Below the pieces are notes generated by a model, which searched no databases, had not been told where the DNA came from, and saw only the letters and a program-made list of their open reading frames with translations. Shown one piece after another: positions 10,093 to 22,784 of a DNA stretch of 64,000 bases (positions within the stretch are counted from its first letter, which is position 1; every line of letters begins with the position of its first letter). A program made the translations under genes and the position numbers. Source of the stretch: Eucommia ulmoides (lineage: Eukaryota; Streptophyta; Magnoliopsida; Garryales; Eucommiaceae); assembly GCA_016647705.1 (NCBI GenBank), contig CM028333.1, positions 22,314,243 to 22,378,242 on the forward strand, given 5' to 3'.

Positions 10093-12356
10093 TCAGTACA
10101 ATACTAATAAGCAAGCGAATATCGCTAATCCTAGTGACTGATATGTAACAGACGAGGGCATCCAACCCTTGTCCTTACGGAAAACAGCCCTTGGTACAAA
10201 GGTACGTTGATAATTAAGACCAACCGACATAGGATTTGCTGAAGAGCCAAGATATCTAAATTCCCTGAATCTCTAATCACCTTCTTAATCTCTCCAAAAA
10301 TACAAAAACATGTCGATTAGGCGATTGTTGCCAAGATACTGAACATCAGTGAAGAACTCTGAATTCCATGATCTCTTGCTTTTACCTCATTGTGATATCC
10401 CCATCGGAGACCACCTTGGTGATCACGAAACCCGATTTGGAGAATCCTGAGGACTTGGGTATGGTAAACAGCCTTGGTACAAAGGTGCGTTGATAATTAA
10501 GACCAACCCACATAGGATTTGCTGAAGAGCCAAGATATCTAAATTCCCTGAATCACTAATCACCTTCTTAAGCTCTCCAAAAATACAAAACATGTCGATT
10601 AGGCGATTGTTGCCAAGATACTGAACATCAGTGAAGAACTCTGAATTCCATGATCTCTTGCTTTTACCTCATTGTGACATCCCCATCGGAGACCTTCCCG
10701 GTGATCACAAAACCCGATTTGGAGAATCCTGAGGACTTGGGTATGGTTTCGCAGAATGCAAAGAGGTCAGAGGCTAGTCTTTGTACAATCATATTCTCTG
10801 ATCATTCCACCAACCTTTGACCGTCCCTTTGCACCATAGAAACTCAGCAAAGCTATAGCTGTACTTTTCGATGATTACATACGCATATGGTATTGAAAAC
10901 TGTTGACACGACACAATTCATTGATAAGATGTGGTAGTGTTGTGTGATAAATATGTCAGGAAAAACTTGAGGATGAAGCATATAATTTCAGCGTATGAGA
11001 TTAGGCATATTGAGAGTTAAGGATATGTTTGGTCTGCAATCTGATAATAATTTTACAAAGGCTAATGCCATTTTGCACCCTTGGGTTTTATATGTTGCTG
11101 ATGTTCTAAATTTTGCATATTGCTCCATAATTTTTTTTTCCATGTCTGACTTACCTTTTTGACCACTTCTGTTGATTTTCTTGCCAGAGTCAACCATGTG
11201 AAGGAAAAATAGCGGAATAAAAAAGAGATTAAATTTCACTTTGCACCCTCGAAGTTTGAGTTTGGTTGGACTTGAGAATTGAAATTTCAGGGGTGCACGG
11301 CGTGATTCAAATTTTTACGGAAGTATATGAGTTTTGGAGAGAGTTATTTGTGAGATCTACTTATACAGATTTGGAGTCGGTTGAAAATAATAACGGTTTG
11401 TAGTTGCGATCTAAATTGTCCTGAGATACTATAACTCCGGTAGATGTTCATAACTTTGCAATATGGGAGTTTTAGGGGGAGAGAGATCTTCTTGGTGGAA
11501 CAATAAGGTAGTTTATTGTGACCAAGGTGTCATAGGTTGAAATGTGTAGATTAAATCCTACCTAGACCTCGCAATGTGGATGTTTTGTGCACTAGAATAC
11601 CTTTGTGAGAGAGAGAGACAATCTCGGTCAGATAGTTGTAGGTTCAGATGTGTACATCTGATATTCGCCAGAACTTGCAATGTCGGAGTTTTATGCACTG
11701 AATACCCTTGAGAGAGAGAGATCTTCGCTTCAAGCTCAACCATACTGTGACAATTCTACCTTTCTTTGCATTCCAGTCGGGTTTACATTCCTTATCATGC
11801 TTCTTTACACAAAAAATCTCTCTCCTGTGAAAGCACCCACTGCTGATATACAAAGGCCTCCATTAGAATCAACTCCTGGATGTTCCACCATCGAGACTAC
11901 AAATTAAAACAACAAATGTTTCAGAAACATCCCTAATTATTGATAAACATAAATTCTGTAGTCCCTGTTAAGTTGATTATAAATAATTGACGAACCACAA
12001 TCTCCTTATTCTTACCTTGTTGATTACTGTTAGGGAATTGCTTTAGATGTCGTTCTTGGTTATGTTGTTAAATACTGAGGATACTATATGTAAGCAATGC
12101 CGTGGCCCTTATTTTCATGCATGAAAAAACATACATCATCTTGTATTGATGATAGCCTGTCCTTGAATGTGTTAGGTGATAGCCTTTCCTTGAACGTACA
12201 ACAACGGATGGGATTCCATCAGACTGTTTGGGTGACGAACTAGTAGAAACCGAACCACACCTCGGCCAAGAGCAAACCAATCTAGGCCAGTCTTCTAGCT
12301 TCTTCAGGCCTCGATACACTACTAACTCTGTGAACAAACACAAAAAATATGGACAC
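10093..12356 (-). pseudogene. CslE: CslE copy 2, pseudogene (3' part)
   Basis: Remnants in gene order: distal part of exon 1 at about 12135-12356, part of exon 5 at about 12034-12130, part of exon 6 at about 11725-11890, exon 8 at 10093-10899. Exons 2-4 and exon 7 are missing. Exon 1 carries an in-frame TAG where the intact copies have Trp (FYW to FY-stop) and a local repeat of the CAAGGACAGGCTATCA segment. Exon 8 contains a 283-bp direct duplication. The first 30 or so codons of exon 1 lie 12.9 kb away at 25268-25359, separated by a copia element. No catalytic domain remains. Confidence 0.85.
10176..10745 (-). repeat. Tandem duplication (unit about 283 bp) within exon 8 of CslE copy 2
   Basis: The string CCTTGGTACAAAGGT occurs near 10189 and again near 10472, with the following sequence repeated in order. 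The two units differ at a few bases. The duplicated part encodes the C-terminal membrane helices and destroys the reading frame. Neither intact copy has it. Confidence 0.85.
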
Positions 12357-12514
12357 TGTTAAAGTAAAAGAAAGGTAGGAAAAGAATGAGACGACTTAAC
12401 AATTGTGTTAGCCTCTCTCTCTATTTATAATAGAAATAAAAAAATCATATAGCAAATCCTAAACAGTACAGGAAACCCTAAGTAATATGGAAAATACATA
12501 AATATTCTTTAACA
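12357..12514 (-). repeat. 3' LTR of the copia element
   Basis: 158 bp with TG...CA ends. It contains a TATTTATAATAGAAATAA promoter-like stretch and matches the 5' LTR at 25129-25267 over its length with scattered differences and small indels, showing considerable age. Confidence 0.85.
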
Positions 12515-12551
12515 CTCCCCCTCAAATTGGAGTATATATATTGTATGCTCT

Positions 12552-15205
12552 TTACTTGTTACGAATATATTTTATCCTTAAACCCCTCAACAGTTTGGTA
12601 AATATATTAGCTAACTGATCAACTGAATTGACATGTTTAGCCTCAATTTGCTTCTGTAACAATTTTTCTCGAATAAAGTGACAGTCAACTTCAATATGTT
12701 TTGTTCTTTCATGGAAAAGGGGATTGGATTCAATGTGAAGAGCTACTTGATTATAACATATCAGGTCAATCGGTGAAGAGTGTTCAAATCCAAGTTCTTT
12801 CAACAAATGTTTCAACCAAGTTAACTCATAAGTGGTGTGAGCCATTGCCCTATATTCTGATTCTGCACTTGACCGCTCCACTGCCGTCTGTTTTTTACTC
12901 TTCCAAGAGATAAGGTTCCCACTAACAAATACACAATACCCAGTAGTAGACTTCCAATCTGAGGGTGATCCGGCCCAGTCTGCATCTGTATAACCTTTTA
13001 TTTGAGTATGCCTAAAATTTTGATATAGCAAACCGTAACCAGGAGCACCTTTCAGATATCGGAGAATACGAATCACTGTATCCTAGTGACAATTCATTGG
13101 ACGATCCAAGAACTGACTGATAACACTAACAGCAAAGGAGATATCTGGCCTGGTAACTGTCAGATGGTTCAACTTCCTAACTAACCGTCTATATTGCGCT
13201 GAATCTGTCAGTGGTACACCCTAATCTAGCAACAATTTGGTGTTTGGATCCATAGGTGAGTCAATCGGTTTAGCTCCTAGCATTCCTGTTTCGCTCAATA
13301 GGTCAATGACATATTTTCTCTGAGATAGGTAAATGCCTTGACTTGATCGAGTAACTTCAATCCCCAAGACATACTTTAGGTGACCCAAATATTTGGTTTG
13401 GAACTTAATATGTAAAAACTTCTTGAGTTCTTGAATATCACCGTGGTCATTCCTGGTAATTACGATGTCATCCACATATACAATCAACAATATTCTTCCG
13501 ACTTTACTATGCCTGTAGAAGACGGAATGATCGACTCCACAATGCCGAAGACCAAATTCAGTGAACACTGCACTAAATCTTCCAAACCATGCTTTAGGAG
13601 ATTGCTTGAGGCTATAAATAGATTTCTTCAAGCGACATACCAAATCAGACTCCCCCTGAGCAACAAACCCAGGAGGTTGCTCCATATATACCTCCTCAGT
13701 CAGATCGCCATTTAAGAAAACATTTTTGATATCGAACTGATGTAATGGCCAACGAAAAGTAGCAGCCCGAGAGATGAACAAACGAACAAAAACAAGTTTG
13801 GCAACAGGAGAAAAAATCTCATAGTAATCAAAATTGTATACCTGAGTATAGCCTTTGGCAATTAAGCGAGCCTTGAGTCAATCAATAGTGCCATTCGAAT
13901 GAACTTTGACAGTATACACCCATCTACATCTAACTACTGTTTTGTCAGGCGGAAGCGAGACGAGATCCCAAGTGTCATTTTGATGTAAGGCAAGCATTTC
14001 TTCTTCCATTGCTTTTGCCCAACCAGGGTGAGTGAGGGCCTCTGAAACAGACTTAGGAATAGAAATAGAGGACAAAGAAGCAACAAAAAAGGAGTATGAA
14101 GGATATAGGTGTGCATATGAGACAAAGTTGGAAATAAGATGGTTAGTACATGTGCGCTTACCCTTCCTGATGGCAATGGGCATGTCTAGGTTAGACATGG
14201 ATGATTCAACTGGAGAAGAATCTGAGGATACAGAATTGATGGGTGCGATAGCGGAGGCGACGTTCTGGCGACGAGAGTATACCTACAAAGGAGCGGAAGA
14301 GAACGACTAGGCGGGATAGGATCTGGAGTAAAGGAAGATAGTGTAGAGTTTGGTACACTTGGTAAAGGAAGTGTAACATCCAAATCATCTCGAGAGGATG
14401 TGACAGAAAAGTAAAGGGTAGACTCAAAGAATGTAACATCTGCACACACAAATGAGTGACGTAATGATGGACTATAACATCGATAACTCTTTTGTGTGCG
14501 AGAATAGCCGAGGAAAACACATTTTAAAGCACGAGGATCTAATTTGTCCCTTCCGGGAGTCAACTGATGAACAAAATAGACATACCCAAATATTTGAGAA
14601 GGTAAACTAAACAAAGGTGAATAAGGAAAAAGAATGAAATGTGGAACCTTGCTATTTAGGGTAGAGGACGACATCCGGTTGATTAGGAAGCAAGTTGTAA
14701 GAACCACATCGCCCTAGAAGTGTTTGGGAACGTTCATCTAAAAAAGACGAGTACGGGCCACTTCTAAGAAATGTCGATTCTTACGCTCAGCAACTCCATT
14801 TTGCTGCGGTGTGTGGGGATAGAAAGATTGATAAAAGATACCAGAGTGTGACATAAATGAGGTAAATGGCTAAGAAAAATATTCTCGAGCATTATCACTT
14901 CGGAGAATACGCACTGATACATTAAATTGAGTTTTAATTTTAGCATAAAACGCACGGAAAATAGAAATAATTATGAACAATCTTTCATTAAATAAAACCA
15001 AGTAACTCTGAAAAAATCATCCACAAATGTAACAAAATAATGAAACCCCAATGTAGAAGTCACACGAGAAGAACTCGAAACATCTGAATGAACTAAATTA
15101 AAAAGACTCGATGTTCAAATATGAGCTGGGGAAGCAAATGAAATACGATGATACTTACCCAATTGACAATACTCACACTCTAACGAAGACAAATGACTTA
15201 AATGA
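12552..15205 (-). pseudogene. Copia pol remnant: integrase, reverse transcriptase, RNase H
   Basis: Read on the minus strand: a pre-integrase zinc region (CEYCQLGKYHR, about 15165), integrase with SDNAREYFS and TPQQNGVAERKNRH blocks (about 14780-14900), CVFLGYSRTQKSYRCY (about 14480-14520), then reverse transcriptase (RCRWVYTVKV near 13920, QFDIKNVFLNGDL near 13730, YVDDIVITRND near 13450). Last is RNase H with YTDADWAGSPSDWKSTTGYC (about 12990) and SSAESEYRAMAH. Frame breaks and stops (for example TGA near 13875 and TAG between the RNase H and RT parts) separate the pieces. The polyprotein would copy and integrate the element; it is inactive. Sequence recognition ends abruptly at about 15205. 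Confidence 0.9.
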
Positions 15206-17508
15206 GGAACAAGTATGTAAAGTATTTATGTATGTGTATATATACACACACACATGTAGGCCTATTGTTTCTTTTATCAATTTTTAATTAGTAATTATAA
15301 ATTAAATTAATAATTTTATATTATGTATTACTTACGAAGTAAGTATAAACATTTATTTTCTCCTATTACCTTAGATAATTTATGTTATATAGTAAATCTG
15401 CAATAAATTTTACGTTATGTCGGTTGCATGGAAGAATATGAGTGCCCTGTGCATGATAGACCTGCAACTATATTATATAGAGTAAGTAAATTATGGAAAT
15501 CTTATTGGTCGATCTTCAAGCCTGTTTGAAGTATTTGGATTTGTTTCTTTCAACGTTATCAATATGTGTGCTCTATGTATGCCTCTTTCAGTGAATTAAC
15601 AAGTATGAATTTGATTTATGTCTTCATTTTGAATTTTGCTTTCAGCATTAATTTTTTTCAGAGATGGGAGGAGTTGTATTAAGAAGGGGTTGTCAATTGA
15701 GTAGTGGCGACTGCATCCTTCTTAGCATTTATACTGTGTTGAGTAGAAATATTATTGAAGGAAACAAATAGGAGTTTATGCTCTTTCCCACTTTCATATA
15801 ATTTGTTGGTGAATGTTGCGATTTTTAGGTTCTTCATTGTAATTGTAGGTCAATTTGTAGCTAACTTTCAATGTGAATAAAGAACATGAAGCTTGTGATT
15901 GAGGAAAGGGAAAACAGAGGATAAAAAATAAGAATAAAGGAAATCAATACCCAGTTTAGGTGTCTTTTATATGCTATTTGAAATAATGCGCTCACTCAGA
16001 AAAGATAATACATATGATTAAAGAGAGAATAATTTTTTATATTAAGGAAACGTTAAGGATCAAGATAAATACTTGAATATTGGCCAAATGCAAACCATTA
16101 AGAAAAGGAAACATAGGCTTAAAAAACCGTGTGGTAGTTTAGTCAAAATTAAGTTGCCTATATATTTAATCCTATCAATAAGCTCTTGGAAAAAATCATT
16201 ATGCAAACCTACATAGATATAATACAACAAAAACCAATTACTGTAATAAACATGGTGGTCTAATTTGTACGACAATTAACTTGTGATTAATTTTTCTTTT
16301 AATTTTCTTTTAATTCTTACTTTAAAGTGTCACGTTGTTTCTCTTGTATTGTGATCATTTGTGTTTATTTATGTGTTTAATTATATTTAATTATTTGTAG
16401 ATGCAATAGGTCGAACAGGTGATGTGCAGTTCTTAACGATAACGAAGGATTTATATATTGTTCACAAAATACAAAGAAATTATCAAAGGCATTTATGCAA
16501 ACATGTGGTGTTCATTTGCTGTAAGTTTAATTTAAAATAACTTGAAAACCACTTTGCAAAGGCATATGTTCAATTTTTCCTTTAATAAAATTCTATTCAT
16601 TTTCCAAGATAAAATTGATAAACATATATGTGATCTAGATTTGAAAATGTGTGGTCATAATTTTTTTTTATTTTTTTTTTATCCCTATATTTTGTTGTCC
16701 TTTTGAGGGGGAAAAAGACTAAAGTAACAAGACATAATTGTTTAAATCCCCTTAATTTGCTTTCCGTTTAAATTTAGAATTTTGAATTACAAATCCGTAG
16801 TATAACAAAAAAAGAAAACTATATTTATATTTCTGTTTTTTTTTTTTAAGAAAAAAAGGAGAAACAAATACCACCAACTTAATCAGTTAATTGTAGAAGT
16901 GATAACAGTGGATGTATGAAAGATTGTTGTAGGAAATTACTTACCGAAGAGTGATAATAGTAGGAAAGTCAAATCATATGCAAAGATGGGTGATCGCACC
17001 AGTGAAATGAAATGCATACCAAATTCTTGAAGCAAAATGTGTTGCCAAAAAACCAAGAACAATGAGTAAATTGGTGGAAACAAGAAGGTATTTATCATGT
17101 ACATGTCGCACATATTGGATGAAGAAAGACATGATACAATTTGTGCGAAGTGGAAGCCTTTAGACTATAGGTGTCGTGTGAAGTGTGATGTTTGGGTTTT
17201 GTCTGTTCATAATGTTTCATTTTTGATTCACAATAGTGAAATTACAAATTGGATCATTAATTTAAAGTGTTTTATATATATATATATATATCCTTCATCA
17301 TTTTAGTCCATTTTTTTTTTCAATTTATTTGTGTCTTCATAGTAGAGTCATTTTTTATTCAAAGAAAAATAAAGTAAATTGAAAAGGTAGGTATTTTTTA
17401 AAATAATTTAAGGTATGTCTTATCATTCGAATGTCACTTGTCTATTTGTAATATTTCATTGAATAAGAATTATAGATTAGTGAAATTACAAATTGGGACA
17501 ATTATTTT

Positions 17509-17544
<36 letters not shown>

Positions 17545-18393
17545 CCCTTTCTCGTTTTAATCCATTCGTGTTTTTTTTTTTTTTTTTTTTTTCCATTTAT
17601 TTTTGTTTGCATAGTAGAGACATTCTTTATTCTAAAAAAAAAAGTAAATCGTAAAAGTAGAGGATTTTAAAAAAAATAAAGTTTTTTTTATTAAATAAAT
17701 TAATGTGTGTGAAGTATACAATATTTCTTATCATTCGGATGTTATTTGTGTACGCTTTGCATAAATGGATGTATACTTTTTATAATAGGTCTTTTCTTTT
17801 TTAAAATTTTAATCGTGATTATTTTGGAAGCTCAGTATTGTTTCCCGCTACATGTAGATTATATGTTGATGCAGTGGAAAAATCATGTTGTATAGAGTAT
17901 TTTTTAAAAAATCTCACATGGGCTATTGATGTTTAACAAGTGAGTGGAAAAAATCTCATATGGCCTTTGGATCATAATGATTGATGTTTAACAAGTGAGT
18001 GGAGCTGGGGATTCTCGAGGACGAATAGGTTACATATATAACTATTATTTTCACTATTTGATTGGGAGAGTAATTTGCACATGCTAAAAGATTATCTGCA
18101 TAAAATCTTCATAATAAGTCAAGACGTTTTTTTTAAATGTCATTTCGGTAACAGGTGAAATTTATTTGAAGGGAATGGATGTATGAGATTGAATTATGAA
18201 AGCATTTGGGGCAAAAAATTTCGGCCAAAATTTTCAAACCCCCACGTTAAAGAACGTTAAATTAAATTATATTTTGTGCTCTTTAAATTTTACATTTGTA
18301 TTTAATCGGCCATGTCATAGTTTGTTGTACTTCTTTCTGATTGGTGAGAGTTATTGGAGAATCTCCTTGCTTCTTATTTTCCTTTTACTCAAA
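15206..18393. other. Left part of foreign DNA inside the copia element
   Basis: AT-rich DNA with no gene that I can support. It holds an interrupted AC/TA microsatellite near 15235-15255, poly-T runs at about 17512-17545 and 17570-17592, and a diverged local duplication: the segment with GTGAAATTACAAATTGG near 17235 recurs near 17480 with about 250 bp of following sequence. A second small repeat (GATGTTTAACAAGTGAGTGGA) occurs at about 17928 and 17983. Confidence 0.5.
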
Positions 18394-18427
18394 TCATTTT
18401 TCTCTACTTATTACTTCTTCTAAATTC

Positions 18428-18789
18428 TCACAATAAGAAATTTTAATAGTTTTCAAGTTTGGAAGGCAAACAAGCCACGTTAGGCTTTCGATTTTGTTGC
18501 ATGAGAAAATACAAACCTCACGAAGGTTAGGGTAGAGTTGATAACTCCAGTTTACCACTTCTGTTTTCTCTACTACTATGTGATCAATCACTATATCTTC
18601 AATGCTCCAACAACTATCAAACACCGCGGTCTCTATTCCTATCACGTGTGATAGAGATAAGACATCAAAAGTGGGGAGGGATTCCATTCCTTTGAACATT
18701 AAACTTCTATTGCAACTTTGTGATGTTAGAGAACTCGAGAATCTTTGAAAAGAAGATACAAAACTTATTGTGGTACCCAATGTAGTCAA
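18428..18789 (-). pseudogene. CC-NBS-LRR resistance gene fragment (LRR region)
   Basis: The reading frame ends in YPNLREVCIFSCNKIESL, then TWLVCLPNLKTIKISYCENL, then EEVISREK. Spacing of Leu and the Asn-Leu...Cys...Leu-Glu-Glu-Ile/Val-Ile pattern is the RPS2/RPS5-type leucine-rich repeat found near the C terminus of CC-NBS-LRR proteins. Such receptors detect pathogen effectors in the cytoplasm. There is no NB-ARC domain (P-loop, GLPL, MHD) nearby, and the frame covers about 120 residues of a protein that is normally 900 or so. It is an isolated piece. Confidence 0.7.
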
Positions 18790-18879
18790 GCATTTACATG
18801 TAACAGAATTGAACTTTGAATGTATGTCGATTCAAATTTTGATTTCACACCATTGGCAAATTGTCGAACAAGTGGTGTG

Positions 18880-19440
18880 CAATGGAAAAAAAAGGGTTTC
18901 AAACATGTATTGTCCAAATGAAGGATGCAGGAGGAGTTACATAATATTCAAGAAACATAAAATTGTGGGTCGCAAAGGTTAGGGAAGTGAGAGAGAAGAA
19001 GTTACCTCTTTGGTTTTCTTTGAGTTGTGTGGAAAACTGCTAGCTAAGTTCGGTTGAAGACGGTTTGCGAATTCGAATTTCATAGAATTAGTAGAGGTGG
19101 CTAGACAATTACGGAGGACGCGGTTGGTGGTTTGTGGTGCGCCAGTTGTCAGTATGTTTGGTGTCGATTGGGCAATAATTAAAAGGAATGGAAGGTGAAT
19201 GAGGGTGGTCAAGTTACGTGGGGGTTGTCGACGATTGGTTTGTGAAGTTGTGTTAGCGAAGGTATTGAAGATGGAGGCCATATTGGATGCATGGTGTTTG
19301 GAGACATGGTGTTTGATTGTAAGATGGGTGTTTAATTACCAAAGGGTATAGTGGGTAAATTGAAATGTTTCCAAATAGTATCATTTTTTTTTAATTGAAG
19401 TAGATAGATTGGCAATTAGGTGTTACTTATGGGGTGAAAA
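18880..19440 (-). repeat. Direct repeat, copy L (promoter, exon 1 and intron start)
   Basis: Shares ordered blocks with about 23990-24640: GGGTCGCAA(A/G)GGTTAGGGA, the exon 1 region with GGTGGTTT(G)GGGTG and GTGTCGATT-like strings, and a promoter block (AAATGTTCCAAA). The two lie 5 kb apart in the same orientation and bracket the ER-body-like fragment, which suggests an old segmental duplication of a gene's 5' end. Confidence 0.6.
19006..19281 (-). CDS. Possible first exon of an unrecognised protein (plastid-type N terminus)
   Basis: An ATG opens a 92-codon frame beginning MASIFNTFANTTSQTNRRQ, rich in Ser, Thr and Asn with few acidic residues, and with a hydrophobic patch HLPFLLIIAQ. This is compatible with a plastid transit peptide. 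It ends in frame at a good donor (AAAGAG then GTAACT). A diverged copy of this exon with its promoter and intron lies at about 24100-24430, where the frame is disrupted. I do not recognise the protein and found no confident second exon just downstream, where the LRR fragment lies. It may be a partial gene copy. Confidence 0.4.
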
Positions 19441-19523
19441 AGGTACACTTTTTAAATTCCAACAATTTGTGGTACGAAAGAATAAGTTAATTAATTACTG
19501 ATAGTAGGAAGGAAAATTCACTC

Positions 19524-20057
19524 ACATCATGACCGATGATGAAAAGTCGGCCAACCAGATCATTAGCTAATCCCAAAGCTAAAATATTCATTGCATTAAA
19601 TTAATTAGTCAGATTGCACAAAGCGGTATATTCATGGTTCTGAAAATATGAATAGCTTATAAAGTAATTTATGTACTCAAAGAAATCACAAAACCAATGC
19701 ACTAACACCACTATAGAACCAACGAAATAGTTGCACTTATTCGCATAAGATCTTCCGTGGAGGCACAAAATTAAGCACCTGAAAAGAAGTAATCTACAAT
19801 ATACTTACATGTGGCAGCTTCAGCACCAGCTGTAGATGATACAACTCCCAGGCTTGTAATTGACTCAATTAACCCGCCACATACGATGCTCTTAATTATA
19901 TCAACCTTGTTAACTTCTCTTGCTTATGTGGCTCTTTGTTCTGACAAGTGAATATGAGCCTCAATACAGGGTGAAGCCGGAGATATAATCACATTCTCTA
20001 TTGTTTTCCCAACTATTGATTCAAATGGTACTTCCATAGTAATTATTTTATCCTTGC
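19524..20057 (-). pseudogene. Membrane protein of ER body-like (VIT/CCC1-type) fragment
   Basis: One exon (19809-20057) ends with VDIIKSIVCGGLIESITSLG, then VVSSTAGAEAAT, followed by a GTAAGT donor. The next piece (about 19524-19595) reads NILALGLANDLVGRLFIIGH before a GTGAGT donor. The order IVYGGLIESITSLGVVSS then LNILALALANL..GLFIIGHN is the conserved transmembrane part of the membrane protein of ER body family (MEB1/MEB2-like, related to vacuolar iron transporters). A TAA stop interrupts the first exon just before AREVNKVDIIKS, and the second exon has no clear AG acceptor. The rest of the membrane domain is absent. It is a broken partial gene. Confidence 0.65.
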
Positions 20058-20526
20058 CTGCATCGTATTGTAATACCAAAAAATTGACAAATAAGTTCAT
20101 TATAGACAAATATATTGAGAGCTATAAGAGGACACAACTACAGCACCACCAGACTAGTTGCTTACTAAACAAAGCCTGATAACTTAAAATCAGACTGCTT
20201 AAGCCAAGTACTACTAATGGTCTGCTTGGCTCTTTATTCATAAAATTGACACACTATCTTCCATAGCTTAACGGGAATTGATTGCAAAGCGCACACACAT
20301 AACAAGGTATCCAGGACAATGAATTATTAGAATGCATTCATAAAGAGCACATTTACGGGGGAAAGGTAAGGGAGTTGACAAGATTGCAACATTAGGAGAT
20401 AGCTCCTTTCCGAAAACACTGAATGAGAGGGAATTTTTTTTTGCTTGCTATCCAAATTAGATAAGGGAGTCTTTTTGGAACAATTAAACTTTCTATTTCC
20501 TGAAGATTTTATTACCTTTATAGAAT

Positions 20527-20735
20527 TACCTTGAAATGTTATTATTTTTACCTGCATCACTTTTTTCTATAGCATTCTTCAAATCTTTGGCAACGATAAC
20601 TATTTTATCAACTTTCAAGGATTCTTCCATTGGTTGATATGATGTGCTAAGGAACATTAAAGGGATGAATTCCATCCTCATTGCAAAATTAATGAGGATT
20701 AAGTCAAATTTAATAGAAGTTACAAACCATGCCAT
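20527..20735 (-). pseudogene. Possible upstream exon of the ER-body-like fragment
   Basis: Frame with MEESLKVDKIVIVAKDLK followed by NAIEKSDAG and a GTAAAA donor. The next exon begins after an identical GATGCAG acceptor context and continues DKIITMEVPFESIVGKTIEN. Charged, low-conservation sequence of this kind precedes the membrane part in MEB-like proteins, so linkage is inferred from position and splice phase only. Two further exon-like pieces on the same strand lie near 21980-22030 (FVDKDACEQAYFK before GTACAT) and 23475-23540 (PELKLSKIIKRETVYAMHSL before GTGAGT). Confidence 0.35.
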
Positions 20736-21593
20736 TAAAGATGAAAGGATGTGCTAGAAAGTTTAATAGGATGAAGTTATCTATAAATGCAAACATAACT
20801 AAATGCTCTAATAGAAGGCCCATATGCAAAACTGCCCAATTTCTTTTTCCTTTGATCACAATTTTTGAACTTCCTTCATTTTTTTTAGAGTTTAGCGGCA
20901 GCTTCTTGAGCGCGCGACAATCGATTATTTTGCAGAGTTTTCGAGCAATGGAAAAGTAGGGAAGTAACATAGATGCTCTTTAGCCCCTAAAGACTTTATT
21001 ATTTTTCAGATATATTGTAATTTGTGTCTAATATAGTGTCTTTTCAGTATCATGGTTGAGGAAAAAAGGAAGAATGAATGTTGTGAAGAGATGATGGATA
21101 ATAAAAAAGGCTATCATTACTTCTTGCGTGATTGGGTGATGGATGGTAATAAATAAAAGTAGAATGGACGTGAATCATAATTAAGTATGAGCATGCATGC
21201 AGATGCAAGAACCTTCTCCACAATTTTACTAAATAAAGAAAGGAAAAATTGTTTTAATTGGAAATTTTGAAAGAGATATGTGTGAACACCCGAAAGTGAA
21301 AAAGGTGGGGGAGGGGAAAGGTTTTGCCAAATGTAAGGAAAATATATATTTGATTTTGAATTTGAAGAGATTTTTAATTTTCAATTTAGAACAACACAAT
21401 TATACTTTTGTATTGGTCACATGGCGTTGGAGCTAGGGACCTCTCTTATGTTCACCTTCTCTGTAGCTTGTATAGAAACAATTGGGGACTGAAAAATATG
21501 GAATTTTAAATTTTAAAAGGCCAAAAAAGAAGAGAAGGGTTTGGCCGCGCTGGAAAACAATTCATAAAATTTGAAAACAAGAATGTTAACAGT
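20736..21593. other. AT-rich stretch, no gene supported
   Basis: Reading frames on both strands near 20710-20970 are mutual shadows with no recognisable motif. The remainder is AT-rich intron-like or intergenic sequence. Confidence 0.4.
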
Positions 21594-21811
21594 GTTAAGA
21601 CCATCTAATAAACATAGAATAAAAGGTAGGCCAGGGTTTATTATTGAAAATAATGAATACTAAGTTACAATAAAAAGGCTTAATAAACTTATATAGGTTT
21701 ACAAAGAAAATCCTAAGAAAGAATAGAAGACCATTGCACCCTTAATACTAAATAAATATAATCTATTATAAAAAGGAGTACATAGCAATTTCTTGTTGTC
21801 AACATTGCCTT
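21594..21811. repeat. Possible solo LTR (about 218 bp)
   Basis: The block begins TGTTAAGACCATC and ends GTTGTCAACA, and it contains a TTATATAGG element as in small LTRs. No clear 5-bp duplication, primer site or polypurine tract flanks it, so the call rests on the ends and composition alone. Confidence 0.35.
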
Positions 21812-22562
21812 GTGTAAGTATCAGTAGAGATTTAACTTAGTTGATGCACAAGATAGAAAAAAATGTATCTGAGTTGAAACATGGTGGAAGGATGAAACAT
21901 ATCAAGGTAGCCTGATATCCATGCATTATGTATTATTCAAGTATGATGACAAGAAAAATAATTGCAGATCCTCAATGTACCTTAAAATATGCTTGTTCAC
22001 ACGCATCTTTGTCCACAAACTCTAGCACAACAACAAAAAAAAAATGCGTAGGTTAGATCATCATACATACTATTACACGTCAAAGCTAGAGAAAACAAAT
22101 TAGGGAGTCAAAACTAATAATAGGCACATGGGGAAAAATCTTTTTTTTTTTGGAGAGGGGTGGGTGGGCAAAAACACGTTATCTTTTCTCATTTTCTATA
22201 TCTGCGCAGTTGGGATGTAATAGGGTTGAAAGTCCAACTAAAAATTAAGGCTAGTTGAATCAATTTTCATCATTTCTACATTATTCACTTCCAAGTTTTA
22301 AGAATGTCCCCTTTTAAACAGCAAAAGAAATATCTTATCCACTAAATAACCCTTTGATAATTTTTCAAGATGAACACCACTGAGCTACTTTTGGTAGTTT
22401 CAATCCTTCAACTTGTATAGTCATTCCTTCAATTTATATTTTGCTATGAATCACAGCAATTCCGTGGAACTAATTTCCAATAGCAACAAATCACAAGAGA
22501 TATTGATGAGAGGGAGATATCATATCCCACATTTGCATGCAGCATGCTAATGGAGAAAATAA

Positions 22563-22743
22563 GGTGGCTTTTGGTAACCATTTTTGTTTCCATTCCAGCA
22601 GTGGGATGGGAATGGGATGGGATGGGATGAGAATTTTGTATTCTTTTTGGGAGTAGAATCGCATTTGGTAACGATAATTTTTTTTTTTTTTTTTTTTTTG
22701 TTTTGGGAAGGGAATTGTGTTTGGTAATCATTTTATCTTAAAA

Positions 22744-22784
<41 letters not shown>

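Noticed and set aside
18770-18982. Plus-strand frame with YCPNEGC resembling a zinc motif
   Set aside because: It lies in a segment that recurs at about 23990-24100 without an open frame, and is antisense to the better-supported LRR and exon 1 regions.
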